From: Hydra vulgaris
Taxonomy: Eukaryota; Cnidaria; Hydrozoa; Anthoathecata; Hydridae
DNA length: 64,000 nucleotides
Reading direction: 5' to 3'
NCBI RefSeq assembly: GCF_038396675.1
Contig: NC_088931.1
Coordinates: forward strand, 9,246,001 to 9,310,000
A program made the translations under genes and the position numbers. The notes below the pieces were generated by a model. It saw only the letters and a list, made by a program, of their open reading frames with translations, did no database searches and was not told where the DNA came from. Position 1 is the stretch's first letter. The number at the start of each line of letters is the position of its first letter. Below, piece after piece: positions 16,722 through 28,811 of this stretch.

Positions 16722-19700
16722 TATTGTTTATTGCAAGTATTTTTTATTGCAGGTTCCTGTAGGCAACATGCATCAACATTATTGTTATACAATGTTTTAT
16801 TATTAATTTAAGTTTTGACCAAAATTAAAAGTTAAAAAAAAATGATTATCTAATATTATTAAGCAAAATTATTATTATCTCTTTTTAATAGATAGATATT
16901 ATTACGTAAAAGATTTAGCAAAAATAATTGTAAGAACATTTGAAAATATTTGTTAAAACTCAAAAAATTTTGTAGCTGATAATCAAACAGTTATATGTAT
17001 GTTTTTTACTTACTGCATATATATCTTGAACTTGGTTAGCACTAGTAACCTCTGAACGATGGCACTTGAAGGTAAAATTATCTTTTCTATATAAAAAACA
17101 AATAATAAAAAACAATTGAGTTGAAAATAAGTAAACCTACTAAAGATATATGCACATCTACAAAGATTTATAAGCACATCTACATAAGCAATCTATTAAG
17201 ATTTATAAACACATGTATACATGTGTACTTGAAACTACATGTAGTTTCAGATTAGGAAGTTTTAAGTTAGAAGCTATGACTAAACACATCAAATTTAAAA
17301 AAGACTTATGAAAGGATAGCTTTTGTAATTTTAAAAGGTATATCTAGTGCCATCAGATAAAAATATTACTAAAAAATCAGAAAAGTCAAAAATATACATA
17401 AGGGATAATCAAAACTCGAAACTGCAACTTTTTAGGATATTAAAAAAATTTATTGATATCTTAAGAGATATAATAAGACTTGTGCAAATATGAAAACAAT
17501 AACTTTGACATTGATGATAAGTCTCATACTTATCAACTAATTTTAAAAAACTTACGGATCTGCAGGTTGAATATATTGCATAGCTATTCTACCTTCAACA
17601 GAACCTAGAGCAAAACCAGTAGGTACACCATTTGCATCTTTACAAATTGCTATAGATCGATGCTAAAAAAAATGTGAGAAAATAAAACTGAAAATAAAAA
17701 ATAAATTTTAATAAACTAAATGTTTAACACAGCTAGCAAAAAAAAAGTTTACCATAAATTTAAAAATAAAAGATTTTATTTATGAGTTTTACAGGATTTT
17801 TTCTGCAGGTTTTATTTGTATAGGTTTTTAATTAACTATTTAAATAATAAAATTATTCATTAATATAAAAAAAAAAAAAATTGCAAATTCAAAAATTTTT
17901 CACTAAAGTGCAAAATACAAAAATTTTTCACTAAAGTATAGTTAATAAAATTAAAACTGTAGCTGCATTAACAGCAAGCGAGTTACAAACTTACTTTGAC
18001 AGCTTTTGATAATATACAACTATTCAATCCGAAAAATTTAAACAAAAATAGTTTTTAAGTTAAATTTTGATGCTAAATATATGTCTAATTTATTCTTGAA
18101 ACTATTTACGTTTGTTGAATTGACAATTTCCAATGGCAATGCATTCCATAAATTTACAGTTTTGTTTATAAGGAATTTGTGTCTTGGTATAAACTTGGTT
18201 TGTTATCTTCTGTATTTCTTATTGTGACCTCTGCAAGATTTTTAGAAATTTGTTTGTTTAAAAGTTCTATTTTTTCGATTTTATTGAAAATTTTAATTAC
18301 TTGAATAAGATCTCCTCTTTGTCTCCTTTCTGACAATGTTGTTAAATTTAGTGTCTGCAAATGGTATTGGTACTGCAGACTTCTTATATTCTTTGCCATC
18401 CTTGTCATGTTGTGTTGTACCTTTTCTAATATTTTAAATGTCACCTTTGTAGTTTAATGACCAAACTAGTGCTGCAAATTCAACCAGAGGTCTAACAAAA
18501 GTTGTGTATAATTGCTCGACAAGATGCTAATCTAAATGGACAAAGATGTTTTTTATCATCCCCATTATTGCTTTTGATGAACATGTTATTATGTATTTTT
18601 TCCATTTCAGTGGTGTATCAAAATTTACACCAAGATCATGTTTAGTTGTCGAATTGTTAATTTCTGATCCATTAACTGTGTAATTGAAATTTATGTTGTT
18701 TTTACCGTAATGCATAACCACAAATTTAGTCTCATTCAGTTTGATTAATCCTTTTTCTGACCACTCTTTTTTTTTTTTTTTTTTTTTAAACATCTTCGCT
18801 TCCAACAAGGCTGCAAGCATCCACTAATTAAAGTTGGAAGTTACTGAGAGAGAAAAGATGAAGATTGTAGAGCAAAATAACGATTGACGGACGACTTAAA
18901 AGATTGCAAATTCTATGAATCAGGAAAGCAAGATGAAGGAAGCGAATTCCAAAGAACTGATGTTCGAGGAAAAAAGCTAGACAAATAAGCGTTTTTGGAG
19001 CACTTAGGAACAGTCACAGAAAAAGGATGACACTTAATTGAATGACGAGTAACACGAGAATGAATTTTAGTAGATGACACATAAGACGCTAGCTCTTTAG
19101 AGCAGTGCCCATTATAGTATTTGTAGAAAAGAGAAAGAGAAGCAACATTACGACGATGTGATAATGGTTGGAGGTTGGCTGCAAGAGCAGGTCCAACTAT
19201 GTTTACAATGCGTTTTTGCACCTTGTCTAAAAGAGAAAAGGCATCATTAGAAGATCCACCCCAGATATGGCAACAGTATTCCATACAAGGCCGGATTTGA
19301 GATTTATAGAGACGAGCTCGATAAAGAGATGCAACCTTAGCAGATGCTAATTTTGCATTTGATTTGATATATGGTTTCCAAGAAAGATTCGAAGTAAGAG
19401 TTAGTCCTAGAAGATGAAGAGTAGGTGACTCATCGAGTACAACACCGTTCATAAATATAGGAAGATCTAAATTATTGCGATAATGATTGGCTGAAAAAAA
19501 TTGAGTTTTATCTGAATTAAAGTTCACTAGCCACTGTGAGCCCCATGCTGTAGCAGAAGTGAGATCCTTATCAAGCTCAAATGCCCCCTCCAAGCAATCA
19601 GAGAGAGTTGATTTCTTATCACGACAAGAATAAATGGTAGTATCATCTGCAAACAATGCCACCTTAGATGTGAGAATATCTGGAAGATCGTTAATGTAAA

Positions 19701-22700
19701 TTAAATAGAGTATAGGGCCAAGGATAGAACCTTGAGGAACCCTTGAAGTTACAGAATAAGAAGAAGAGTGTTGTCCATCGAGGACAACTTTTATGCTACG
19801 ATTGGAAAGGAAGGATTCAATGGTCTTAAAGACGTTGTCAGATACACCATAAGAAGAAAGCTTATGGAGAAGACCAGCATGCCAAACTTTATCAAAAGCT
19901 TTTGAAATGTCAAGAACAATGGCCTTAACCTCTCCACCTTCATCTAATGCACGATAAAACCTGTCAGTTATTACTGTTAGCAAATCAGCTGTAGAACGAG
20001 AAGATCGAAATCCATATTGATGGTCAGAAAGTAAGTTATTAGATTCAAGATGAGAAATTAAGTGTTTGTTAATTAAAGATTCAAAAACCTTGCTAATGAT
20101 AGGAAGAAGACTTATGGGACGGTAGTTAGACAAATCAGATCGCTCTCCAGAATTTTTGAAAATAGAAACAACAGATGCCGCTTTCCAGCAGGCTGGAAAA
20201 CAAGACTCTGATAAGCACTTGTTGAATAGTTTTGAGAGTATAGATGACAGCTCCGGAGAACACTTCTGCAAGACAATAACAGGTATGTTGTCCGGGCCAC
20301 AAGCTGTAGAAGAGTCTAGGCAGGAAATCACTTTAGATACAGATGCTGGAGTGATATGAATGTCAAGCAATGGATCAACCTGTTTGTTGGCAATATCAGG
20401 TAGAAAGCAACTAGTGGAATCAAGAGATGAAATTGATGAAAAGTTTTTAGCAAACAATTTGGCTTTGTCTTTAGGTGAGGTGACGAAGTCTGAACCATAC
20501 AAGAGAGGTGGAATTATAGATTTGCCCTTATTATTGATATTATTAAAGATTTTCCAGAAGTCACGAGAGCCTAATTTTTGAGATGAGATACGAGATTTCA
20601 TGACCTGAGAATAGCGGGCCTTGGCGTTAGACAAAACCTTTTTACAATTGTTTCTAGCAGTAATAAACAGACGTCTGTTTTCTGGAGAATTATTTTGCTG
20701 ATAAATATGGAAGTAACGGTTTCGATTGGCAATCACAGCAGCACAGTGTGTGGAAAACCATGGATGAGAGTGAGGCTTGACTTGGAATTGTCGAGAGGGA
20801 ATAAAAGATTCCATGCCAGCCTGAATCCATGAAATTATGTAAGAAGCACATTTGTCGACAGGAAGAGGAAAGATTTCTACCCAAGGGCCATCACGAAGAA
20901 AATCACGGAAAGAATCCCAGTCAGCTTTACTGTAGTTGTAAGAGGTTCGATAATAGGGGGATTCAGGTGATGAAGAAGAATGAGATATTAGTTTTAGAGA
21001 GATCAAACTGTGATCAGAAGAACCTAAAGGTGAATGTGGAGAAACTGAGCACTGACTAGGATCAGAAACAAGACATAAGTCAAGTAGAGAAGGTAGATGA
21101 TTCGAGTTGTCAGGAAAGCGAGTTGGAAAGTTGACTATTGGAGTTAGGGATTGAGAAAGGCAAAAGTTGTGGGCTTTAATGCCTGCAGAGTCACTGACAC
21201 TAGAGCCAAGCCATTCAGAGTGGTGAGCATTAAAGTCACCAACAACAACTATATTAGCTGATGGATAAAGAGAGAGGGCTTGGTCAATATGATCAGAAAT
21301 AATGTCAAAAAGAGTGCAGTCTTGAGATGAGACTTTCCTATATTATATAAGTCTCTTTGAATTAATCTAGCGTTCTCAATAGAATTACTGCTGATAAGAT
21401 TTTGGTGTCAACTACATATATTTTTACAGTGCTTTTGACTTTCTCTGGCATGTCATTGATGTATGCTACAAAAAGGAATGGCTTTAGAATGGATCCCTGC
21501 GGAACACCGTGTAAGTTTCTCCATGTTGACACTGCACCACCTTAAACCACTATTTGCATTTGATTATTCAAAAGCGCATCAGTCCAGCTTAAAAATTTAC
21601 CTTTTATTAAATATGTGTTCAATTTTAACATAAGTTGCTTGTGTGGCACAGTATCAAATGCTTTTGCAAAATCTAGCATTATAACATCTATAGTTTCTAA
21701 TTATTTCTAGCAAATCTAGCATTATAACATGTTTATATTATTTTCAAGCTGTTTGATTGAATAATGTTCAACCACTACACAGTGGGCCAAACACCTGTTT
21801 TCGTTGACATTGTTTCATAACTTTAGAACGGAAAGTGCTATGAGCTAGATTACTAAAAAACAACTTTGCTGCAGGATATTTAAGTCATAATTTAAAAGAA
21901 CAGAATATTGAAAATTTCATAAAATTTGTCTTTTATTGGCTATAACAAAAAATATGTATAAATGTTTATAAATATGTATGTATATTTTTTAATACAAAGA
22001 AAACATAGGTACATCAATGACAAAAACAATAATTATCAAAAGAAGTACTAAAATACGTAATTTATTCATATGTTAACATTTTAAAATGTGTCATCTTCAG
22101 ATAAAATGTTATTAAAGACATTTTGTTTATGATAATGTTAATCAGAATGTCCTCTTTCATAACAAAATTTGCAAAATGGTTTTGACTATATCTTATCTGA
22201 ATCTCTTGTCGAAAAAAAAAAAAAAAATTATCATATGATATCCACATTTGGTTAATGGTGTCTGTAAAATTGACAATTTAGGAGTTTTTTTCTTGAGAGT
22301 CTGATATGTATCAATCTTAATATTTTGTTATTACCTTTTAACTCTGAATCATAAAGATTTCCAAAACCACTTTCCTCATTATTCAAAATTAGCTCCCAAG
22401 AATCAGTTTGTGAAGTTATGGTGTTATACTGATCCATGGTCCAGGTAAATTTATTTTTGTAACAGATGGAAACTCGTTAAACAGTAATAAATAAAAACTT
22501 GTACAATAGCTTTTATATTTATCCACATAAATTTTTCTTTTTAAGAAAATTATGTGGATCAAAAAAAATTATGTGGATCAAAAAAATTTATGTGGACCAA
22601 AAGTTCGAATTAGTGCTCTCTTCTGAAAGCACTAACTTGAACTTTTGAAATGTTGCATGATATTGATAAGGCAATTGTGCAATAATTAAATCCTTGTTTG

Positions 22701-25700
22701 ATTTTTTGTGCAATAGTTCTCTAGCTATATAACCTGTTGTTGTTGTTCCTCTTTTTCCAATTGTATCAGGGTAGGCCCATTTTAAAACTGTTTATTTTAA
22801 TATCTCTGTTGGTAATAAAGTCTCTGCTTGCTTCAGAAATCTATTTGAAGCACTGAAAGGGGACTTAGACCAATCAAAAACACCAGCTTTCACATGCACA
22901 ACAGTAATGTACCCAGTAAAGCATGAAGTACCTATAAAAATATCAGTAATTTTTAATATCAAGTATGTCCACATATTAAGAATATAAAGTAATATGAACA
23001 CTACACAAGATACCAATTTACTTGTATTGATTTTACATCACAGATTGGAATCGGTTTGAAGGTTTGTCCGGCCCTTATAGTATAACCAGTATTTTTTTTT
23101 AACGAAAAGAACCATCTTCTTGTTCAAGTTGGTTAAATATTTCATTCATAGTCATAGTGTCTCGATTAATAACAAAACCGCCTTCAATTCTTTCAATATT
23201 CAAACATTGATTTTTTGAGCATGTGCACAGATCAGAATATGCACTTCCAAATCCTAAAAAAGATTTGCTACTTTCATATCCATCATAAATGACTGAGCTA
23301 TTACCTTTATGTTAAATTGTTTTCTTCTTTATACATAAGGAAATGTTTATTTTTTAACTCTTTAATATCAGAATTAAAGACGGACAATGATTGAAGAGTT
23401 TCAATTCAATTTTTTGAAGAGTGAAAATGGACAGAACATTATCAGTATGTTATTGCTATTGTTAACATTATCTTTTTAATTAAATATATTGCATGGCTTC
23501 CACTAACATCAAATCCAAAATTTATTTTCATTAGTATATTTTCAATGTTTATATCTGAAAAAATGTTCTCCAATATCCTTTGCATCGCCAGTTTAATACC
23601 TTGAAATATACTGAAGTAAACACCAGAATAAGGTTTAATATAATTTATAATAATTGGTGTTCCTTCAGATTGTTTTTTCTGAGATGTTTCCAACTAGACA
23701 ATATATTAAAACCAGCAATCGAAAAAGTTTTTGGTGTGTATATGAAACCAAGAGCACAATCTGTTTAAATTGACATACTTTTCAAGCAAGGTTTTCTTAC
23801 CAGCCTTGAATCATATGCCAGCATAGCCCATTTTTTTAAGTTTGTTTTTCTTCAGATGCAGATATTTTAGTTGTTTCATTAGGTATTACATGTAAAAAAA
23901 AATTTGCACAATAATCTATAAAGTTAACATTCACATTTCTATAAACTGCAGTCTAAGATTGTTTCTACATACAATTATCACATTAGCACTGCTTATATAG
24001 TGACATTTTTTTTACATAATGCCAAAAATGACTTATATGTATCACTTATACCTATTTTTGCAACAAGTTTACATTATTCAAACTAGTATATTTTCTGAAC
24101 AAATTATGCTTTTGAAATAATTTTTTTTTTGTGAACTGGAAATTTATTTGGCTTTCAATAACTAACATAAATTTATTCTGGAAACATTGATTTTTGAGCA
24201 ATGTCCACTGTTTCGCCTACTGTGTAGCAGTTTTTAATTTTTCACAAAATTATATTTTTGTATTAAACTTTGTTTTATCTACTAATGTGATTAATGTTTC
24301 TGTTTGTGAATGGGCTTCAAATTTGATACTTTATTTATTTTTGATCTTAGGATGTGTGGGCTGTCTTTAAGAACTTTCCTAATCGTCTCCTTGTAAACAT
24401 TTAAACCCAAATCTGACTTAATTGTTTTCAAACTTTTTGATGAATTTGATGCAAGTCAAACAATTCTGCATTTTTCACGGCCTGAAACCTTAGATTTCTT
24501 TGGTTTCCTCTTGATTGTTGCATAATCTGTTGGACTTTTCAAGAAATTACGGATAACGTGATCTGATCTCTTCAATCTTCTAGTAATTTCTTGATTTGGA
24601 ACTTTTTCTTGATGATAAGCCAATATTTGACCTTTTTCAATATCGGTAAGAACCTTTCCTTTCGGCATTTGGTTAAGTTCAACTTAATTTCGATTCACAA
24701 AATAAAAAATACTACAGAATATAAGAAATTTGCGACAAAACTTGTAAAAACTTTAGTGCGTCTATAGAAAATTGCTCGTAAAAACTTTAGTGCATCTATA
24801 GAAAATTGCCACGTGAATATTAAAAATTATTTTAATACAATTAAGACAATTAATAATCAGATGCATAATGGATCATTGTTTTCTTACATGTACTTATTCA
24901 AAAGTACCGTTAGGACAATTTTATTACCACTGTAACACTGTAAATCTGCTAAATTCTACATGCGTCTATAGAAAATGGTTGCAGTGTATAAGATATAATA
25001 AACATAAATACATAATGCATATATGTATAAAATATAATAAATAAATAAATATATAAAGAATGAACTAAAATAATGTATAAACAGAATTTAAGTTTTAAAA
25101 CAATGCTCCACTTACTTGATATTTAAGAGGTGACTCAATTTTCTATAAAAGCAAATAAAAATTTCTACAAAATATAAACAAATTTGTAAAATAATTTATT
25201 ATTTTCTCACCTGAGCATTTAATATTCATTCATTTATATTTAATAGTTATATGACAAAAACTATTTATTAGTTTTTTTGTTGTTGTTTTTTTGTTTATTC
25301 AACATATTCGCTTCCAACAAGGCTGCAAGCAACCACTATTAGAGTTGGAAGTTACTGGAAGAGAAAAAATGAAGTTTATAGAGCAAGATAACGATTGACA
25401 GACAACTTAAAAGATTGCAAGTTATATGAATCAGGAAAGCAAGTTGAAGGAAACGAATTCCAAAGAATTGATGCTTGAGGAAGCACTTAGGAATAGTCAC
25501 AGAAAAAGGATGAGACTTAATTGAATGACGAGTAACACGAGAATGATTTTTAGTAGATAGCACAAGAGAAGCAATCTCTTTAGAGCAGTGCCCATTATAG
25601 TATTTGTAGAAAAGAGAAAGAGAAGCAAGATTGTGACAATATGATAATGGTCGGAGGTTAGCAGCAAGAGCAGGTTCAACTATGTTTATAATGCATTTTT

Positions 25701-28700
25701 GCACCATGTCTAAAAGGAAAAGGGCATCATTGGAAGATCTGCCCCAAATTTGGCAACAGTATTCCATACAAGGCTGGATTTGAGATTTATAGAGATAAAA
25801 AATAGAATCTGGAGAAAGAAAGTGTCGAGCACGATAAAGAGATGCAACCTTACCAAACGCTAATTTTGCAATGGGTTTGATATATGGTTTCCAAGAAAGA
25901 TTAAAAGAGTTAATCCTAGAAGATTAAGAGTAGATGACTCATCGCCATTCATAAATATAGGAAGATCAAAATTATTGCTGTAATGATTGGCTGAAAAATG
26001 TTGAGTTTTATCTGAATTAAATTATTAAAGTTATGGATCTGTAAATCAGCACATAACTACAATATTTGCATTTTCTATTTTTGCACACAAAAACTACACA
26101 TCTATATCTTTGTGCATTTATTAATTTTATGGCCAATTACAGTCATAACATTTAAAACAATTTTATAAATAAAGAGAATATCATTAAAATTGATTGAATG
26201 CCAGTATTTAAAAAAGTAATTAAAAAAAAAGATAAGAAAAGAAAAGAAAGAAAGAAAAAGAAAGAAAGCACAGTGGGTTAGGTAGGTTTATATTCAGAAA
26301 CAAACTGTAAACTTCTTAGCAATTCAATGATTCATACAAAACTTTCAGTTAGGCTTATCTATAATAATTATCAAAAATTATAAAATTTGAAAATATAAAT
26401 TTTGAAATTAAATTTGAAATATATGTAGAAACTCTGTTGCTAGCACAGGAATAAATATGTTTGTATATAAATTTTGTTTCGGGCATAAAAATAAATAAAC
26501 GCTGTTTCAACCATAAATACGTAAATTAGATTAAGAGCAGAACTATTTTCTAAACACTGGTTATCAAACTAACTACAATATAAAGTTAAGCAGAAAATCA
26601 ACAAATCTAATAAAGTATTACATAGATACTAGAGAGCCACATCATAACAGAAACTGTGTCAAAAAAAAAAAAAATAGTAATACTGCAGAAAAATGGTAAA
26701 AATGTTAATACTGGTAACAATAAAAATGTTAATACTGGTAACAACAAAACAGATGGGAATGCAACAACGAATTATTTATTGTGATAGTGTGTGAACAGAA
26801 AAATATAGCAATAATGGAAAAATACAGAGAAACTGATACAGAAATCTTAAATAATGTTGCTTTAGGTAAAGATGGCGGTAGCAGATACATACTTTACAAA
26901 CCTTTTTACCACAAATGTAACATTATGTTTTTTACTTCATTTTTATTTGAATTGATTTAAATTAAAAATGTTTAAAAATAATTGCAAATAGTTTACTTTA
27001 AATTCTGCTGGTTCATTCATCAACTGGTATACAAGAATTCCACGTTGTGCAGTTGATACAACTGCCATTGGATATATTACATCTGCACAATAAACCTTTT
27101 CCATTGTGTTAAATGATTTTATTGGAGTGGATTGTCTGGTATCCCAGAACTTAAGAGTTTTATCCCAACTTCCTGTCATTAAACATTGGTAGTTTGGTGC
27201 TTGAATCCAGTGAACTGTTTTAATTGGAGCATCGTGCTAAAAAAATTTATTTAAAAATAAAATAATAAACTCATCATTTTTCTCAAAAATTATCATCGTA
27301 TATGTTATCATCAAACCTGAGCACAGACAACAGCTTGGTTTGAAGCCAAATCCCAAATTTTTGCTTGATTGTCAGCACCAGCTGAAAAAAGTTTTGTGCC
27401 ATCCTAAAAATAAACTTAATAATTTAATAATAATAATACACTTAATATAATAATAATAATAAACTTAATAATAATAATACAACACCCACACTAACATAAA
27501 TAACAACAATAATAACAAAAATAGCAACTGCAACAATTACCTCAAAAAAATTACTATTTGTATTACAAATTTATCTTTAAAACAAAAAAATTTACTGCAT
27601 GCCAGCAACAAGACAAAATTGGCTTCAAATGAGATTGTTCAGCTTTTGGTACACTTGTTCCAGTTGCTTGAATCTCCCAACAGCGAATCTATTATTAATT
27701 ATGCAAATCATAAATAAAAAAAACTAAAATACAATTGTTTTAATAACTCTTTATACTTCTGTATCATATATTCATCATAAAGGATAATTTTTGGAAGAAA
27801 TAAAATATATAGCAGTTTTTTGTAGCCAAATAATTAAGTATTTTATGATGAGGTATTTAACACACCTATGTGATTAAGTTTGGTATAATACGGTATTTTT
27901 TAGCAGAGTTGATAGTCCTTGGCCTTGACCTTGCCTTAAGGCCGAAAATTAAGGTCATGGCCTTCAAAATGTTAGCCTTGCCAACTTACTCTTGGCCATG
28001 AAATTTTGTCCATGACCATGATCATTCTGCTCTTGGTTTTCAAAAAAAAAAATACATAAAATTAAAGAATTAAAAGCTTTAATTTTTTACTCTTATGTAA
28101 TTTTGTTTTCGGCTTTCATATATATCTACAAATATATATTCTTATTGACTTTGTCGAATTCTCTGCATAACCTTGGTTTATTTTTACAATATGTGGTTTT
28201 ATTGTTACAGCAAGTGTTACCTAAAGTTTTATTAATAATTGGCCTAAATGTAAGGCAAAAATTTAAGTTTTTGGTCTTCAAAATGTTTGCGTAGGCCTTG
28301 GCCATAAAACTCTTATTATTGGTCTTGACCTTAAAACTCTTGGCCTTGGCCTTGGTCTTGTAACATGTGGCCTAGCTACTTTGACCTTGTTGACAACTCT
28401 GTTTTTAAGTACTGATTTATATGAGCTATAAAATGTTACTTCATAAATTAAATTAGACATAATTTCACTACCCAGTAAGACATTGCCATAATAAAAAAAG
28501 GCAATACTGATGAAAACTAAAGGATAGTTAAAATTGAAGCCTTCAATTTAAAAATAAAACGGTTTTACTTTTTAAATTTATTATTTTAAATGGATTAAAG
28601 GTTCAACGAAAATATTTTATAAAGGTTCGAACCTTATTATCCCAAGAAGTGGCTGCCAAAAAATTTGCGTTTGGACTAAACTTCAAGCAACTAATTGTAT

Positions 28701-28791
28701 CAGATGGTGGTTGTTGTACTTCAACATCTTTAGACGCTGTTGTCAAAGAAGAGCCAAAGCTAAATGAACTTGTCCCACCAAATAATGACAT
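12171..28791 (-). CDS. RAE1: RAE1, mRNA export WD-repeat protein
   Basis: RAE1 binds NUP98 at the nuclear pore, acts in mRNA export and also works at mitotic spindles. It is a seven-bladed WD40 propeller. Ten exons: 28791-28633, 27688-27596, 27403-27317, 27236-26997, 25142-25116, 17662-17556, 17086-17014, 12813-12712, 12635-12543 and 12257-12171 (TGA). All phases fit and give 355 residues, close to the usual 360-370. Landmarks: FG-containing N-terminus (MSLFGG), [88 protein letters not shown] and a basic tail SRSKK. The first donor (AAG/GTTCGA) is non-canonical beyond GT. Exon 5 is only 27 nt. Introns 5 (7.4 kb) and 7 (4.2 kb) are packed with transposons. SGCB lies directly downstream in the same orientation. 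Confidence 0.96.
13080..13210. repeat. AAT/AAC-rich simple sequence
   Basis: Irregular runs of AATAAC/AATAAT triplets lie in RAE1 intron 7. I see no other structure. Confidence 0.7.
14360..15110 (+). pseudogene. hAT (ZBED-type) transposase relic
   Basis: A plus-strand translation with several stops retains the shape of a ZBED-like hAT transposase. 14390-14540 reads [18 protein letters not shown] then IYEKM, matching the usual 'P.R..PSR.......I..LY' entry to the catalytic core. About 14740 reads [10 protein letters not shown], equivalent to the catalytic 'TDNA.NM' segment. Further decayed coding occurs near 15420-15520 ([12 protein letters not shown]). No terminal repeats were found. It lies in RAE1 intron 7. 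Confidence 0.6.
15142..15351. mobile_element. Foldback MITE with TCGGCAA motifs
   Basis: The outer ends pair: ATCAACCTTCAGAATTAGG on the left and ATCCAACCCTCGGAATTAGG inward from the right. The interior contains a near-perfect hairpin AGGTCGGCAA-AAAA-TTGCCGACCT (15210-15234) and further GGTCGGC/GATCGGCAA copies. It has no coding capacity. Confidence 0.65.
16081..16251. repeat. 57-bp minisatellite, three copies
   Basis: ATGAACTT(A/G)TAGG begins at 16081, 16138 and 16195, so the period is exactly 57 bp (19 codons). Because 57 is a multiple of three, both strands carry open frames of repeated 19-residue units. I treat these as repeat artefacts rather than proteins. Confidence 0.85.
16255..16318. 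repeat. Duplicated self-complementary block
   Basis: AAAGTGAGCCAAAGGCCACTTT occurs twice around 16258-16280 and 16288-16311 within a GTCAGAAAGT context. Each copy is itself an imperfect palindrome, so the block can form alternative hairpins. Confidence 0.7.
16622..16718. repeat. (TA)n microsatellite
   Basis: The tract is TA dinucleotide repeat with two ATAAAT interruptions at its left edge, in RAE1 intron 7. Confidence 0.95.
18036..21773 (-). pseudogene. Older CR1-like LINE, split by a younger LINE
   Basis: Two minus-strand pieces are halves of one decayed reverse transcriptase. The 5' piece (21773-21337) reads [20 protein letters not shown] and HGVPQGSIL, with an internal stop. The 3' piece (18767-18036) reads [28 protein letters not shown] and [12 protein letters not shown], then a C-terminus with [10 protein letters not shown] and NSFKNKLD. 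Joining across the intervening LINE restores the normal order of family motifs (catalytic core, then the W.EKW-like segment). The element therefore served as the insertion target. Confidence 0.75.
18768..21336 (-). mobile_element. 5'-truncated CR1-like LINE
   Basis: This is a non-LTR retrotransposon with a poly(T) run (18768-18787 on +, i.e. a minus-strand poly(A) tail) and one long frame open from about 21336 to 18913. It starts inside the endonuclease ([13 protein letters not shown], then SSDHSLISL). It continues through a full reverse transcriptase: [64 protein letters not shown] and the catalytic FADDTT. A C-terminal [10 protein letters not shown] region follows. The TAG at 18913 replaces a Tyr codon present in the copy at 40 kb, so the original protein ran about 20 residues further. 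The 5' part of the endonuclease is missing, as is usual for truncated LINE insertions. CR1-like is my clade call; only a phylogeny could settle it. Confidence 0.88.
21778..24224 (-). mobile_element. TA-flanked DNA transposon with unfamiliar transposase
   Basis: The ends are inverted: CACAGTGGGCCAAACA at 21778 and CACAGTAGGCGAAACA inward from 24224, each abutting TA (21776-21777 and 24225-24226). Minus-strand frames between them form one decayed protein. Pieces are: 23693-23442 ([14 protein letters not shown]); 23016-22640 ([20 protein letters not shown], then [20 protein letters not shown] and [12 protein letters not shown]); 22437-22252 ([14 protein letters not shown], then [11 protein letters not shown]). 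I remember this 'KWAYPD..G..GTTTTG / SWELI..N.GFG / L.G.NK.LR' pattern from repeated cnidarian sequences but cannot name a superfamily. A 20-bp unit around ATTATGTGGATCAAA is triplicated at 22545-22605. Confidence 0.7.
24228..24986 (-). pseudogene. Tc1-like transposase relic, N-terminal part
   Basis: The 70-codon frame 24668-24456 is a Tc1/Tc3-type helix-turn-helix: [18 protein letters not shown], then [13 protein letters not shown] and KRKPKKSK. Decayed coding continues to about 24250. The end at 24986 (CACTGCAACC read inward) is followed by TA. The catalytic DDE part is missing. A 34-bp unit containing ACTTTAGTGC(G/A)TCTATAG is duplicated at 24743-24810. It lies in RAE1 intron 5. Confidence 0.7.
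25300..26040 (-). pseudogene. 3' fragment of the CR1-like LINE family
   Basis: This is a minus-strand fragment homologous to the last third of the 18.8-21.3 kb LINE ([15 protein letters not shown], then [15 protein letters not shown] and [12 protein letters not shown]). It has several frameshifts. It ends in a T-rich run near 25270-25300 and is 5' truncated near 26040, in RAE1 intron 4. Confidence 0.85.
26220..26275. repeat. GAAA-rich polypurine run
   Basis: The run of GAAA/GAAAA repeats is uninterrupted purine on +, in RAE1 intron 4. The rest of that intron (26040-26996) shows only AT-rich sequence and a short duplicated GTTAATACTGGTAACAA at about 26702-26745. Confidence 0.8.
27902..28402. 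mobile_element. hAT-type MITE rich in TTGGCC hexamers
   Basis: The ends are CAGAGTTG(A/T)(T/C)A inverted. The flanks TTTTTTAG and TTTTTAAG are 8-bp target copies with one mismatch, as expected for hAT. Both subterminal regions carry many CTTGGCC/CTTGACC hexamers in direct and inverted order. It sits in RAE1 intron 1. Confidence 0.7.
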
Positions 28792-28809
28792 TTTTGATTT
28801 TGTTCTTAT

Positions 28810-28811
28810 CT
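28810..28811 (-). promoter_or_regulatory. Splice acceptor before the RAE1 ATG
   Basis: On the minus strand TTTTTTTTCTTCAG ends 18 nt upstream of the RAE1 ATG. It could receive a spliced leader or end a 5'-UTR intron; the sequence alone does not decide. Confidence 0.55.

Noticed and set aside
20156-20581. Plus-strand frames inside the young LINE (also 41143-41568)
   Set aside because: They are antisense shadows of the reverse transcriptase; both LINE copies show them at the same place.
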